64,000 bases of DNA from Rhyacichthys aspro (Eukaryota > Chordata > Actinopteri > Gobiiformes > Rhyacichthyidae), in contig CM072161.1 in the NCBI GenBank assembly GCA_036850595.1, positions 9,817,905-9,881,904 on the forward strand. Direction: 5' to 3'. Shown here in pieces: positions 12,839 to 25,613 of this stretch. The notes under the pieces are model-generated. The model saw only the letters and a program-made list of their open reading frames with translations. It did no database searches and was not told the DNA's origin. How positions within the stretch are numbered: the first letter of the stretch is position 1; each line of letters starts with the position of its first letter. The position numbers were made by a program, and so were the translations under genes.

Positions 12839-14119
12839 CACCAGATATGAACAAGGTCAAGCTTATTTCCTGAAGGGACCATTGTGCTTTTTTATGGCTC
12901 GGATCAACTAGAATCATTAAAACAAACCCTCTTTGCACAGTTTTTTTATTCCAGCGGCACTGACTTACCAATTTAAAACCATTAATCCTATAAACTCTTT
13001 CATTTTTACAGTTAGTTTGAGTTTTCTTGTGAAACACTGAGCACTGCAATAGCTCAATACTCCATCTAGTGGTACAGAGTGTTACTACGGGCTTGACAGA
13101 GGATCAGATGTGCGGGTGTTACAGATATTTCCAAACACAAAATGCACTTCTGTTGCAAAATCCTTCAGGTATTGTTGTACATCTGTAGCCATTGTACCAG
13201 CTCCGATTACATTATTGATAACACTCCTAAAGCCTGTGTGCAGGGTGTAAGATTTGTTCTTATCTGAGATTACAACGCAGGGCTGTACAGCTGCAAAGAC
13301 ACTGTGGTCCTGTTGTTAATAATGCCTTAAGTATTTACCTTTAGGATTTGGGATAGAGACTGTTGCCACGACCGAAGGCGTTATGGCACTGTAAAGATAA
13401 AACACGTCACCATCGAGTCACCTTAGGCAGTGTGAGCCGCATACCACCAGGAAGCAAAAGCAGTGTCCTCAAATGCACCGTGAATCATGTGGCAGCAAGC
13501 ATACAGCATCTAGGAAATAATCCCCCAACTGTGAAAGTGAATAATAATAAGATTCAGTGCAAGCAGCCAACATCATAGAAATCAATAGGCAGAAGGACAC
13601 AGGTTATTTGGTCGAGCTTTGGAGGTTGTTTGTTTACTCAAAGGGAAGATTGTGATAATTACAGCGGCACATTCGGTGGCAACACGCCGCGTCCTGCAGC
13701 TTTTAGTTTTAATTTTTACAAAGCGCCTAAAAGAAGCCCACTCTGTCAAGGACAAAATGTTTACGTGCAACCACTGAGAGTTGCCATAGTAATAGGATAA
13801 TGAATCCCGCCACCTTCGTCGTGATGTTATGGCTTCAGATAGCTACAGAAACCACGTCCAAGTCCATGCACCATCTGTGACTTCACCCCAAAACACGTCA
13901 TCTCATATTAGAAGCATTGAAGCGCTCGCTGTGGTCAAATAGGACGTTTTAATTTCCATGTAGACACAACAATAAAGTAACCCTTTTATTACAGAATCAC
14001 AAAGCGTTATATACTGTATGTGACAAACCCTGGGTCGTTGTGTCAGCAGCTGAAAAGAGAAACTGCTGAGTGCAAATCTAATCACTCTTTCATGCCGGGA
14101 AATTGGTGCATAACGCAAG

Positions 14120-14135
14120 AAAAAAAAAAAAAAAA
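14120..14135 (+). repeat. Poly-A run
   Basis: Sixteen consecutive A residues; no retroposon body was recognised upstream. Confidence 0.7.
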
Positions 14136-17100
14136 GGGTGACTGCATGACTTATTCAGTTGGTGTTATTCGATCTGGCTCTATAGTGTACGCACAGGACA
14201 TGTTTCAAAGAAGAGCCGCTATAAAAGATTTAAAAGGCCCGTGTTAATGTGTCACAGCATCAAATAACATTTATTATAATTTATTAGCAGCCGCAGCTCA
14301 TTTGGTTTGAAAATATGTCATGTGATGAATATAGATGGCCTTTTCCCCCTATTTTTACTTTGATGGCAGCATTGTGGCATTTGTTTTTCTTACATGACAG
14401 CGATCATTTTGATGTCGCTTATATGAAAGAGACTTTTCTTATGATTGAGAGCAACGTGTTTATTTCTTTTCAGGGTTTTAAACCATTTTTTATTCTAATG
14501 GAGTGAAGATTACAGTGTATCACAACAAAGACAGGCTTCCACATAAATAAAAGACAGTTCCCTCTGCTTCAACAACCTCTGTGATTAACCCAAATGAATA
14601 GGCCATGCTTTGCTGGCCTCATATTTTATTCTATAGCAGATTTCATTTCTGTCATCATCACTGCTGTCCCATTTCGTCTCATCCTTTCCACATGTCCAAT
14701 CTGAACATCTAAAACATGATCTATGGACATGTCATGGAAGATAAGCTGTGGAGCACTATTATCTTTTCCCTGCCGTCAGTAAAGTGGATTTTCTGATACA
14801 TCTGCAGCCCCTTTGGTCATCCAAAATCCGTTTTCTAGCCTCTCCCGTCTCTGTGTCTCTTTGGAGGTCTTAATGGTCACTGGGATTCAAGGGGGTTTTG
14901 CTCAAAGCTGATTTCTGTCACTCTGTCCCTTTCTGTGTGTATCTGTCCTCTATGTAAATTGATCCAGCCTCAGTTCCAGTATTAGACTGGGGGTTGTTGT
15001 GTGTACTGTACACTGCCTGAGGCGGCTGGCTGTCTGGCTCACACATTGCCCCACATCCACAGTTTACCCCCTGCAGCACTGAAGACTCAATCACAGACGG
15101 CAGCTCTATAGATTGTGCACATATGGGTTAATGTTTGACCTGTGATCATGCACGAGTACACACACACAGCGCTTGTACATCGGGACAGTCACACAAAGAA
15201 CTGCAATGTGCCCTTTACATTATGATACATAATAAAGGCAGCCAAATGAGTAACCACAAGGCAAAAAGCTAAAATGTCCGTCTGCTTTTCTTTGTAGCAC
15301 CTGCTTAATCCAGAGGATCACAGCTCAATATGCTCTATTAATCCCTCTGGCTCGCTGCACCACTCCAGCCCCACAACACATCTATCTTGTTTTTAAAGGG
15401 CTGACCCAAATACTCCAGTGCTGAAGAGACTCACTGCCAAAGCTCCAGGGATTCAAAAGTCATCCATTCTTCAGAGCTACTCACACGTTGTTGTTTTTTT
15501 CAGAGTATCTAGTAAAATGCCGTCACTATCGGTCAGATCTCTTCTCACATGTGGCCACACACTGCGGTGCACCAGGTTCCATCGTACAACAGTGTACGCA
15601 TCACTTTTCCTAAATATTTTACTTCTCAGTTTTCACATAGAGTGCCTTGATACCACTCCAGTGTGGCGAGGGGATTGAAGTCGAAATAGGCATGTAAAAG
15701 GATTACTGAGAAGGATCTGAACTTACAGAGAAAAAAGCTGGGGGCACTGTACACAAATGTTGTGCTCTCATTTCAAATCTAGCACAGTTGGACCACTGAG
15801 TTGGAAAGTGTTTGGCACGATACAAGAATCACTCGTCAATGACAAAATCTTTTACAATTCACATCTTGTTAATAGTTGGAAATATTAACACGAAATACTA
15901 TTATGATTGATTTATAATCAAGATATATTTTGCTGAAACTAAAGTCAAAACTGTTATAATTTAACCTTGATCCCAGCTCACACATTTTTCTGTGTGTAAT
16001 ACTGTTCTACCTGATAAACACAATCCTCTTTTTGTAATTTATTCCAGTGCTTTAAAAACAGAAGGTTATGACTGCACAAGTTCAAATAAAATCTGGCCTA
16101 CTAATTGATAACCATGAAACATACTCATTAGCACTCAAAAAAGCTTTAACTTAAAAAGCCTGTGAAACTATTTAATAACATTTTTATTTAATTCCATTAC
16201 TCTTTAACTTTGAAAAGGACTGAAATGTCAACAAAGTTTGTTTTCCCAATGAAACGCGCTGAGGTAATGGATAAGTACATAGAGATTAATGTTTGCAAAT
16301 ATAGATTCAACAAAGTCGTTCTCCTGCAAAGTTGTCATTCATTTAGTTAATTATCATGCCGCCCGACTTCCGCTCCGGGGAATTCTGTAATCTGCATGAG
16401 AGCCGACTGGCTGTGGCAGATCACCTTGGATTTGTGAGGAAATCAATAGTACAGGCTGAATATGTTGGCTGCAGTGTGGGCTGTAACGCTTTAACTAATG
16501 TCTGTGGTTACTAAGAGTCGTGATGAGCTCAAGTTGTCACTCAGTGTGTCGACTGCACTAATTTATGTTTTCCCACATTACTGTCTTCATTACTATACTA
16601 ACCTTTCCTTATGACATTCAGTCAAGAAGATAATCTGTATCCAGTCATAGTTTGACTTGTGTACAAAAACAGTTGTACAAACAACTTGAGACTAATTACA
16701 TAGGATTTTATTCTACTGTGTGACACATGTAATATGAGAACACACTTTTGGTTGTGAGCCTGGTTTTAGCACCTAGTACAGAGCCGTCAGTCTGATGAGA
16801 ATACAGTCCTTTAAGTTGTTGGAGCCGCACTAAAACATGCTGTTGATCATTTATTATAACAAGTGTCTCCAGCTCTGTTTGGCTAATGCAGCCATCTGCT
16901 GGTACCTCCTAATGGGGTTATGGAGCCTCTCAAGATCTCCTAAATTATTCAGAGTTTGAGAGTCATCTCAGGACTTTATACTTATGCACAAGACTTAATT
17001 CCAAATGTAGAATTGAATTCTTATTTCTGCAGTGAGTTCTTACAATGAAATAATCAGTCTGCTGCCTCTTCTTAGCCACACGCAGACACTCAGTTTTAGG

Positions 17101-17442
17101 TCTATAATCTTGGATTACTGTCCCTAATTCTGCATAATGATTGCTGGCTCAACAGACACTTTTGTTTATTTTGGCTACAAGTCAATGGTAGAAATTTGTC
17201 AGAGGCTTTCAGTTCCAGAGCTCAGTCCATGAATTCATTTACATAATGGAATAAGTAACAAATGTGTAAATAACCCTTCACTAGTACCACTGGATTGATT
17301 TGTGTATTTGTGCATTAATAGTGACTGTCATTTCTCTTTTCTATGTCTCTTTCAGGGTGGAGGTTACAGGATTGCAGCTCTTGGCTTTAAGGATTTAAGG
17401 ATTAACATCATACCTGAACAAGACAAACTGTGTTTCTCCACA

Positions 17443-19476
17443 ATGGCACCTGCAGGCGTGGCAAAACTCCAGGATTTGATCTTCCTCCTGCTTGTGCACT
17501 TGACGCTGCAGGCTGGTGTGCTTCACTTCAGTGAAGCCACAATACAAGGATACATTGGAGACAGAGACATATGCCCCTCTGTTTGCAGATGCGATGAGGA
17601 CTTTATTTACTGCAATGACCGTGGCCTGAGCTCCATCCCATCACTGCCTCCTACTGCCTCAGTGCTCTACCTTCAGAACAACCACATCAACAACCCAGGC
17701 CTGCCCACCTCCTTGGAGCACCACCTCGCTGTCCGAGTGGTCTACCTCTATGACAACGAACTAGATGAGTTCCCACTGCACCTGCCCCCGTCTGTGCGAG
17801 AGCTGCATCTGCAGGACAACAACATCCGTACCATCCCCCGCAGTGCGTTGGCCAGGATGCCTTTGCTGGAGAAACTGCACCTGGACGATAACTCTATCTC
17901 CACAGTTAGCATCGAAGACCAGGCCTTCGCTGACAACCCGCGTTTGCGACTGCTCTTCCTCTCACGCAACCACCTGTCCAGCATCCCCTCAGGACTCCCC
18001 GCCTCTTTAGAGGAGCTCCGTTTGGATGACAACCGAATCTCTACCATCCCCACCCATGCTTTCCGAGGCCTTGCCTCACTTCGATGTCTAGTCCTGGATG
18101 GAAATCTCTTAGCAAACCAGCGCATTGCAGATGACACGTTCTCTCGTCTTTCCAATTTGACAGAGTTGTCCCTGGTGCGTAACTCCCTTCAGACGCCACC
18201 TGTCAACCTTCCCAGCTCCCATCTGCAGCGTCTGTCTCTGCAGGACAACGCTATGACTCATATGCCTCGTGGGTCATTGGACGGCATGCACAGGCTGCAG
18301 AGACTGGACTTGTCTGGGAACAACCTAACCACCCTGCCGAGGGGGCTCTTTAAAGACCTGGACAGCTTGGGTCAGCTGCTGGTTCGGGGCAACCCTTGGC
18401 ACTGTGGCTGTAACCTGCGCTGGCTCTACGACTGGCTAAAGGCCCGTGGTAACTCCATCACTGTGAGGGGCCTCACCTGCCATGGGCCGGACCGAGTCAG
18501 AGACATGCCGCTGATGGACCTGGGCAGTGAGATGGAGGAGTGCGAGGTGGTCAGGACACCAGACAGACCAAACAGAGATCGAATCGGAATTGACGCCTCC
18601 ACCACCCAAACCCCTCCACAGGGCTCTCTGTTTACCCTGCGCTCCAACAAGAGAGGCCTGGGTCTTCCTGACTCTGCGATGGACTACACTCTCAGCAGCA
18701 GTGGAGTGGGAAAAAGTCTCGCCCTCAACGTGAAGCCTCTGTCACACAGCAGCGTACGTGTCACCTGGAGCGTGGCCCAGCCCAGTTCATCGTTCAGGCT
18801 GAGCTGGTTACGACTGGGAAACGAAAACAACCGGGGGTCCATCACAGAGACACTGGTGAGAGGCGACCGACGTGAGTACCTGCTTACCGCACTGCAACCA
18901 CGATCCAGTTACATCATCTGCATGGTGCCACTTCCTGCCAGTTCAGAAACCAAAGGAGGGCTTAATGCCGACTCCGACGAAGCTCTGGTTTGTGCAAAGG
19001 CCGAAACATCTGACTTAAGTTCGTTGGAGGACGAGGAGGACGAAGAGTCTCAACAAATGGCAAATTTACCGTTAGCGGGAATCATTGGTGGAGCTACTGC
19101 CATTGTATCTTTAGCTCTTATATTCGGTTTCTTCTGCTGGTATGGCCATAGGACTGGGCATTTGTGCTCTCGTGACCATTATACTAGAAGCAGCTCCAGA
19201 AAAAACAAAACCTATGACGATTACATTGAGTCTGGCACAAAAAAGGACAATACTATCTTGGAGATTCGAGGTCCGGGATTCCAGATGACACCAATGGCAG
19301 CTTGCCCACCGTTGCAGCCTAAACCGCTACGAGAGGATTACATCATTCATACCATTTTCCCGTCCAATGGCACAGGTCTATATAAAGATGCCAACCATGT
19401 TTCCAATGCGGGACATGGCACCAACAGAGGCTATAGAGAAGGGGGGATCCCGGACATAGACTACTGTTACACATGA
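17443..19476 (+). CDS. flrt1: Fibronectin leucine-rich transmembrane protein 1
   Basis: A 677-residue type I membrane protein, against about 674 in human FLRT1. FLRTs are adhesion and guidance receptors that bind latrophilins and UNC5 receptors through their leucine-rich repeats, and modulate FGF signalling. In order: a hydrophobic signal peptide (about 8-30); a cysteine-rich LRR N-cap (from C44, CPSVCRCDEDFIYCNDRG); about ten LRRs (75-316), with conserved stretches such as LHLDDNSIS and LFLSRNHLSSIPSGLP; the LRR C-cap (from 317, NPWHCGCNLRWL); a fibronectin III domain (about 426-520, SFRLSWLRLG); an acidic spacer SLEDEEDEESQ; a transmembrane helix (about 542-565, LPLAGIIGGA); and a cytoplasmic tail with SGTKKDN-ILEIRGPG and a C-terminus GYREGGIPDIDYCYT very like FLRT1. 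The ATG at 17443 is the first in the exon. Synteny with 11q13 genes favours FLRT1 over FLRT2 or FLRT3. Confidence 0.95.
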   Translation: MAPAGVAKLQDLIFLLLVHLTLQAGVLHFSEATIQGYIGDRDICPSVCRCDEDFIYCNDRGLSSIPSLPPTASVLYLQNNHINNPGLPTSLEHHLAVRVVYLYDNELDEFPLHLPPSVRELHLQDNNIRTIPRSALARMPLLEKLHLDDNSISTVSIEDQAFADNPRLRLLFLSRNHLSSIPSGLPASLEELRLDDNRISTIPTHAFRGLASLRCLVLDGNLLANQRIADDTFSRLSNLTELSLVRNSLQTPPVNLPSSHLQRLSLQDNAMTHMPRGSLDGMHRLQRLDLSGNNLTTLPRGLFKDLDSLGQLLVRGNPWHCGCNLRWLYDWLKARGNSITVRGLTCHGPDRVRDMPLMDLGSEMEECEVVRTPDRPNRDRIGIDASTTQTPPQGSLFTLRSNKRGLGLPDSAMDYTLSSSGVGKSLALNVKPLSHSSVRVTWSVAQPSSSFRLSWLRLGNENNRGSITETLVRGDRREYLLTALQPRSSYIICMVPLPASSETKGGLNADSDEALVCAKAETSDLSSLEDEEDEESQQMANLPLAGIIGGATAIVSLALIFGFFCWYGHRTGHLCSRDHYTRSSSRKNKTYDDYIESGTKKDNTILEIRGPGFQMTPMAACPPLQPKPLREDYIIHTIFPSNGTGLYKDANHVSNAGHGTNRGYREGGIPDIDYCYT

Positions 19477-21310
19477 TGTACCAGACTTGTTAACAGTGTT
19501 ATTGGTAAACTGTATAGATGCACAATTTCCCTTCGCATGAACACTGAAGCACCCCTCTGTGCCTTCTTCTTCTGGTCTCCCATTCCAAAATGACCTGCTG
19601 TTCACTGCAATGAAACTGTGTGATTAACTGGCTCGGAAACTGTGTGGGAACAGTTCACGGCAGGTGGCAGCAGCCGGTGCCCCAGGTGTAAATGCACAGC
19701 TGACTGTTTCTTCACCATCTTAGTAATGGCCTGTTTTATTTTCTGCTCTTTCCCTCTGACATGTAGGCAAAGAATGTAAAGAAAGGTCACACACTTAGCA
19801 ACGGCGCCAGAGGAGCTCCTATTTCACACACAGGAGCCTCAGAGTAAAATGGAAACGGATTAAAGGAAACCAAACGGACATTCCTGGGTCTCATTCCTCC
19901 ATATCCAGTATGTAGTGTTATCGACTCATTGTTCCAAATGCCTCAATTATATTGATGTGCCCTACCAGCTATCCAAGGGAAAGGGCTTTGTAAAGCTGTG
20001 AATTGTTCTATTTCAAACAACCCAATAACCACTTGTCTTAAAGTAGACCTGTTTTTCATTAGCTGGCAGGGTGAACGTCTTTTCAGGGCTGGTGGCCTTG
20101 GTTATACCTCTAGTCATCTGAGTTCAGTATTGTGGTGGTGCATCAGACGAAGATGCAGCACAAACATGTAGATAATTTCCTTAGATACAAAATGGGCTGT
20201 GTTTGAAAAAATGCTTTGCTATTTTTATCAGTGGTTTGTTTGGTAATCAAATCATGCACAGCTCTTTTTTATTTATTTATCTAGTCTTTCTTTTCTTGTG
20301 TGATCATTTTGTCTGGCCTTTTTTTAATTTTACCTTTAAGTTTGTCATTAAAAAGCAGCTTTGATGAAGACAATGGAAAGACCCCTCGAAAGACCAGCAT
20401 GTCCTTCCCTCTTAGACGACCTTAATCTCCTCTTTTGATTTCTGTGTCTGTGTGCTTGTCCTCTTCTTTTTTAAAAGGAATAACTGAGTCCGGACTAAAG
20501 GTGTGGCCTTGCGCGAGTGTGCGAGGCGGCTTCTTGTAAGTGAGATTGAGAAATGGGGGCGAGAGCCGAATGAAATCACCGAGACTCAAACCGCAACACT
20601 GTTGACCTGCACTGTGGGGCAGTGGCCAAGCTGTGAGGGGAGTAGTCCGGAGGTCCAGGCTCTAGCCGACTCCTCAGTCCTCCGTGTTTGCTTTAGCGAG
20701 GGTAAAAGGCCTCCACTCATCCCACCTCTTTTTATTACTGAGCAGCACTAAAAATGTAAATGTATTAGCACTTAGCAGAGAACAGGGATAAATGAAATGA
20801 CGTGCAAAGGGAGTCCGAGGTTAGAGAAACATCTCCAGGCAGTGGCGAAGACGCAGAATTGATGGCAGTGGCCCGATGGAGTTGGCTCGTGCATAAATCT
20901 GCTTGTCATACTCTGCTTCTCCCCTTGGGTTTAATATTGTCCATCAGTTGTTTACCACTGTGTCGCTTCCAAAGGGGAAACCAGTTGTGCTTCCTTGACT
21001 GATGTGTCTGCCGCCGGAGTTTTACGCTGCTGTCAGACAGTGTGTCAGTGGAATGTAAATTTTATCCTGCACCCCAAATCATTTGCTCCAACACATTACT
21101 TCTTTCTGTTTTTTTTCTGTTTTTTTGGGGGAACTGCTGATCAAAGTGGGCCTATACACAAGACGTACTTCCTCATTGTATAAATAAAATCATGGCCACA
21201 GCTGAGTGAATATTTTTTTTGGTGAAAATATAGAAAGTAATGGTGCCATAAATTTGCTTCTGTGAAATGTGTGTGGAGATTGCTTTATGAATTAATCTTC
21301 AGAGGGAATC

Positions 21311-21316
21311 AATAAA
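21311..21316 (+). terminator. flrt1: flrt1 poly(A) signal
   Basis: AATAAA followed by a T-rich stretch, at the end of the AT-rich flrt1 3' UTR. An earlier ATAAATAAAATC at about 21,181-21,192 could be an alternative. Confidence 0.6.
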
Positions 21317-23952
21317 GTTTTATAATCTTGCTATTACTGTAACCCGTCTTTTCAACTCAAGCCTAAAGGAAGCAAAAGTCGTGTTTTTAAAGAAGACACT
21401 TTCCGCTCAAATATTTTACATCGAGCCAGAACCACGACTGAAATGAAGCTTAAAAGACGTGTTTGCATGAAAATCTTATTGTGACCTCAAGCTCAAGAAA
21501 GCGACTGCATCAAAACAGAATGAAATGATTGAGATTGAAATGAATGACTGAGATGAAATAGAGTTAAGGACGCCGCCCAAACATAAGCTGCATACCCTTC
21601 ACTTACCCCACTATGATTCTGCCACAAAGCCACCTGCAATATCAAAATGTCACATAAATTAATTTGTAGGTAAATTGGTCAATCTTTCTTCATAAATTGG
21701 CATTTGAATGTGCCCTCTAAAGTCTGTAGTCTTTGTTATTGTGCATTACAAAAAGTCAAACATTTGTCAAACCATATTACGCCACATGAAACAAACAGTG
21801 TCTCTCTGTTGATCACGATGAATAGTACTTCATTAGAGCCAGGTTTGAAAAGTTTATCTGAGCCGGACTTATTTAACAGAACTTTAGCTGAAGAAGATTG
21901 AAAATGCAATGGGACTCAACCTCCTTTTTGTGATCTTTGATTTTTGCAGAAACACAGTATTTTCTCATTTGGTACTGACTACATTCTAACAAGATAGACG
22001 CCTTTTTCAGCTACGTCAGTATATTTTGAACCGTTTGTGAGCGGCTGAAATTCCCACTCACGCCATCAGCCGAAGTGTCCCCATTATGCTTTACTGGGTC
22101 ACACAGCACTTTGTTCATTAAAGGTCTGCAAAGTTACAAAGCTCAAAATCGTAGCCGCAAGGATTAGCTTTCTTCTCATTTCTGGATGGTTTTCTTGATA
22201 TTGTCAGTCTGTATGAGAGCATTCTATCCTTTAAACAATTCAGCACTTTTTATGAAATGTAATCAACGCAAACACCAATAACAACTGATTTTAACTGCCG
22301 TCAAAATGAAGAGTTTTAGACACACCTCAGAGACTCCACATCAAAAGATATCATACTTCCTCCCCAAACATCTCTTTGGCGCCGTAGGCTGATCAATACA
22401 CAATAAAAACTGCATTCACTAGGATTGGAGGAGGCTGGCTGGTTAAAATCCTCTTTGTGCAGGGCCACTGTGGTGTAAAGGACACTGTGTCCACATGGCT
22501 GTGAGCTCTGGGTGATTCACTGCTGACAGAACATGTGACAGTGAACTGCACCTTTTTGTTCGCACTAATAAAAAGATTGATCCATTCATTCACATTTTGA
22601 GCCTGATCACAGCATTAAATAACCAGCACCTCAAGGTTGAGCTGTAACATGTTTTTTGGACGATTTAAGACTCTCACTCTTAAATCTTATTGTGAAGAGA
22701 GTAGAAAAAGGGCCAAGGAAATAAAATATGAGAAGATGGTGAAAATGAGGCCACGTCGGGTTATTGCAGAGAAAGATCTCGGAGATGGGAGTCACAGAGG
22801 AGTTTGGTAGCAGATGGGTTAGCCTGCTTTCCAACACAGATGGTTTAATAATGTTTTTTTTTTTCTCTAAGATTTTAACAGTTAAAGTTGATAAGCTTGC
22901 TGCAGATTATCAGGGATAAGCATAATGTAATACCACGGTGGGTTCTGGAAGGAATAACATGTCGGAGCTTTTAAGGTAGTGAAGAGAAAAACAGCAACAC
23001 AACTAACGGAAAATGGCGAGTAAAATGTTTTTTGTAATGTGTTGCAGGCTCAGAATACAAATTGACTCAAATGAAATGATGCAAAATGCTACTATAAAGC
23101 TCAACGGCATCAAGGCTCACACATAGGAGAGCGTCAAATGATATGTCACACTTAGATTAAAGCAGATGTGCAAAAAAATAAGTCACTGAAAACTGAAAAC
23201 TACAAATGTAAGTTATGGTCAAAATGTGGGCATCACTTTTAGATTTGAATTTGGTTCAGTTACCATTAAACGCTGTAAAGGACATTCTGTGTATCAAAGA
23301 CAGCTTTCAAATGGGTTGGCTTATTTTCTGCACAAAAAAAATAAGACATGGGAGAAATAATGAGGAAGCAGAAGATTGTAAAGTAGCACTAAGATGAGGA
23401 ATACATCCAGTTCCTTCCATCATCTTCAATCACAACTGGGATTATGTTGCTGTGCAGAAAGATTGGACCAGTTTGTGACACTGGCACCGGAAAGCCTGAA
23501 ACGTTACCCTTCTTTTTCACTTTGGAGACCAACCCTCTGCACCGATCGACAGGGTGTCTCCAAACAAACCCCGCAGATTGAGTCGGCCATAATCCCTTCT
23601 CCTGAGAGACCCTCTTCAGCTTGTTAACCGCTGTGGCCGTGCCAGAAAGTGGACCTCACTGCTGCACGCGGGAATTGACTCTGTGTGTGTTATTTTGGCT
23701 CTGTTTGCCTTCTCCCAGGTCTAATTACTCCGTATTCTTTTGTTCAGTTTTTTTTTCTTCTCCAACATAAAAAAGAGCAGCATTCAGTATTTTTTTGTTT
23801 AGTCCAAATTTACCAGCATGAAACTCGACGCTTTCCCATGATGTAGTTGCTGCGATCCTGCCGCAACACTATACCTTCATTATGTTTCATGGATTCTCAG
23901 AAACGTCCGCACACATAACGCACTGTCTGTCTGATTTGCTGCTATTGTGTCT

Positions 23953-24008
23953 CGAGCATTCTCCATTTAATTAGCTAATGTACGACGGATATGGAGACGG
24001 AATGCTCG
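23953..24008. repeat. Inverted repeat enclosing a palindromic homeodomain site
   Basis: The left arm CGAGCATTC-TCCAT (23953-23966) pairs with the right arm ATGGA-GACG-GAATGCTCG (23991-24008): nine plus five base pairs with a four-base bulge. The 24-base loop contains the perfect palindrome ATTAGCTAAT (23970-23979), which has homeodomain cores on both strands. The surrounding 400 bp keep several CpG dinucleotides and look non-repetitive, as conserved non-coding elements do. The structure is seen; the function is unknown. Confidence 0.5.
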
Positions 24009-24346
24009 TGTAGGTGCGGGCCGACACATTTGTCACGGCAGCATCTGTCCGGAGTGAGCCGTTTCAATCTGAAGTGGTAGTAATCACAATGATGCAGTCC
24101 GAATTAGCGAGGTGGTGCTCCACGGGGAATCAAATTACAGTTTGTAAGCTAATTTAGGCGCGCTGCTGTGCAATGAGATCAGGGCAGCATCGCTTGTTTC
24201 AGAAAAAAAAATAAAGACTACAGGCAATTGCAAGAAGGCAATGCTAATATCACAGTGGAGATGGAGAGGTATTGATTAACGAAATAAATCCTGTGCATTG
24301 GGAAATGGGATTGGGTTCATGTGAAAATCTAGTGTGGGGGTAAACA

Positions 24347-24812
24347 TAGGGGGACCATGTGTCCCTGTTTAATGAGGACTGTCCAACTTTCACATGTCCC
24401 AATCATAATACATCCCAGTTTTAAACAGACCATGTCCCTATTGTTCCAATTTGAACACACACCAATCATTGCAACAAACTTTTAAGTACAATTTTTAATA
24501 GACATTTGTCACTTGCTGTAATTCATTTGGCCTTTCACGTTGTTGTTTTTTTAACCCATAAACAGCCTTTAAATTCAACCTGAGGCTGCAGCTTCATTGT
24601 GCAACTATAATGAGCTTAGGTTCTAAAAGGTCTAAAAAGGTTTTTGGTTTTTTTTTTTAGCTTACTAGCAAATATACTATTGCAGCTCTAATTTTGTTGT
24701 TATAATACATTGGAATAACCATTGTTTTCAACACTTTTTCCGACACATTGGTCAGTGGGTTTGTGAAAAAGTAAGTGTCCTAGTTTGGAGGTCTGGAAAT
24801 ATGGCCTCCTTA
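24347..24812. mobile_element. hAT-like MITE, copy 1, with 8-bp TSD
   Basis: The element begins TAGGGGGACCATGTGTCC and ends GGAAATATGGCCTCCTTA, which are inverted ends. It is flanked on both sides by GGTAAACA (24339-24346 and 24813-24820), a perfect 8-bp target-site duplication typical of the hAT superfamily. Length is 466 bp with no coding frame of note. Internal segments match copy 2 at 25,614-25,942, including ACAAACTTT, GACATTTGTC(A/G)CTT, ACCCAT(A/G)AACAGCCTT and AGTTTGGAGGTCTGGAAATATGG-like ends. Confidence 0.85.
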
Positions 24813-25289
24813 GGTAAACAACATGACTGAGAGGAGGGACTGCACTGTTTTTAGTAGCGTCTGTGTTTCTACTCACACATTGGAGACCCACTGTTTAAAT
24901 GCCAACTGGCTGTGATTGTAATTTCAGGTTTGCCGTCATGCAAAGGTCTTTCCTTATATTCAGACTTAACCACAGACTGTTGGTGTCATTTCGCTCTGTC
25001 AAACCATAATGTCTTGTGTGTTTTTTGTAAATTACTTTTTGAATGATTCCTTTCTCCCTTTTGCTGTGTTACAGTACATTGAGGTCAAATAAATATTTTC
25101 TATAAACGCTGTCTCCTTTATTATTCAAAGCTCAAAACAGTAAATGGACAGAGTTAACGAGGTTCGCTGTACGTTCTTTGCTCGGTATTGTGTTGCTATG
25201 GGTCTGCGTGCCTCATAAGAACGTTTTGTACAAGAAGAGCTCATTATAAATCTCACAGCGTCGACTCCCACTGACACGTTCATTTCTAA

Positions 25290-25490
25290 CAACACAGTTC
25301 AGTAAGGTTATCTCAAGGCACTTAAGGGCATCCAAGGAAGAGCAACAGTGGGAAGGGAAAAACTCATCAACTGGGTCAAAAACCTCTGCAGAGAAGCTGG
25401 GGACAGGGGGTCAGCCAGGGTCAGAGGGGCTCTGAGCTCTCCTCACAGACAAGTCCAGGCCAAAGAGACTTAGAGAAAGACCTCGACCCG
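25290..25490. repeat. Fragment of a dispersed fish repeat (GGGAAGGGAAAAACTC type)
   Basis: The stretch with AGTGGGAAGGGAAAAACTCA, followed by AACCTCTGCAGAGAAGC and GGGTCAGCCAGGGTCAGAGG, resembles a repeat very common in teleost genomes. Recognition is from memory of the pattern; ends were not defined. Confidence 0.45.
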
Positions 25491-25613
25491 GGGCAACGTC
25501 ATCATCGTCACCAATGCAACAAAAACAACAGTATTTGTCATTTTTGCACAAGATAAAAGCACCAGATTTGACAGTTCAGAGGAGTCCATTAGTAGGAGAA
25601 AGAATGCAATAGT

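Larger units (their letters stand above)
1..17355. other. Gene-free region upstream of flrt1
   Basis: I find no convincing coding exon here on either strand. Open frames are short (at most about 110 codons), with no recognisable domain and no chain of splice-compatible exons. The region holds two DNA-transposon-like elements (984-1452 and 3421-4091, listed separately), an (AAAT)n microsatellite, a poly-A run, fragments of dispersed fish repeats, and some CpG-containing stretches that could be regulatory (for example around 3,050-3,320, 5,330-5,640, 7,200-7,440 and 16,360-16,450). In mammals FLRT1 lies inside a large intron of MACROD1 on the opposite strand, so this DNA could be macrod1 intron. 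I looked for macrodomain-type exons by eye and saw none, so that remains a guess. Any 5' non-coding exon of flrt1 would lie here but could not be placed. Confidence 0.6.
17356..21330 (+). other. flrt1: flrt1 final exon (transcribed extent, 3' UTR included)
   Basis: The exon begins after a good acceptor (polypyrimidine tract ending TTTCAG at 17355). It has 87 bases of 5' UTR, the whole coding region, then about 1.85 kb of 3' UTR to an AATAAA signal at 21,311-21,316. A single coding exon with a splice site just upstream of the ATG is the usual architecture of vertebrate FLRT genes. The 5' non-coding exon or exons were not found. Confidence 0.75.

Noticed and set aside
17302..17442. FLRT1 start at 17302
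   Set aside because: The first 18 codons precede the acceptor at 17355 and are intronic; the ATG at 17443 gives a proper signal peptide.
17748..18155. 135-codon minus frame over flrt1
   Set aside because: Antisense shadow of the GC-richer LRR coding sequence.
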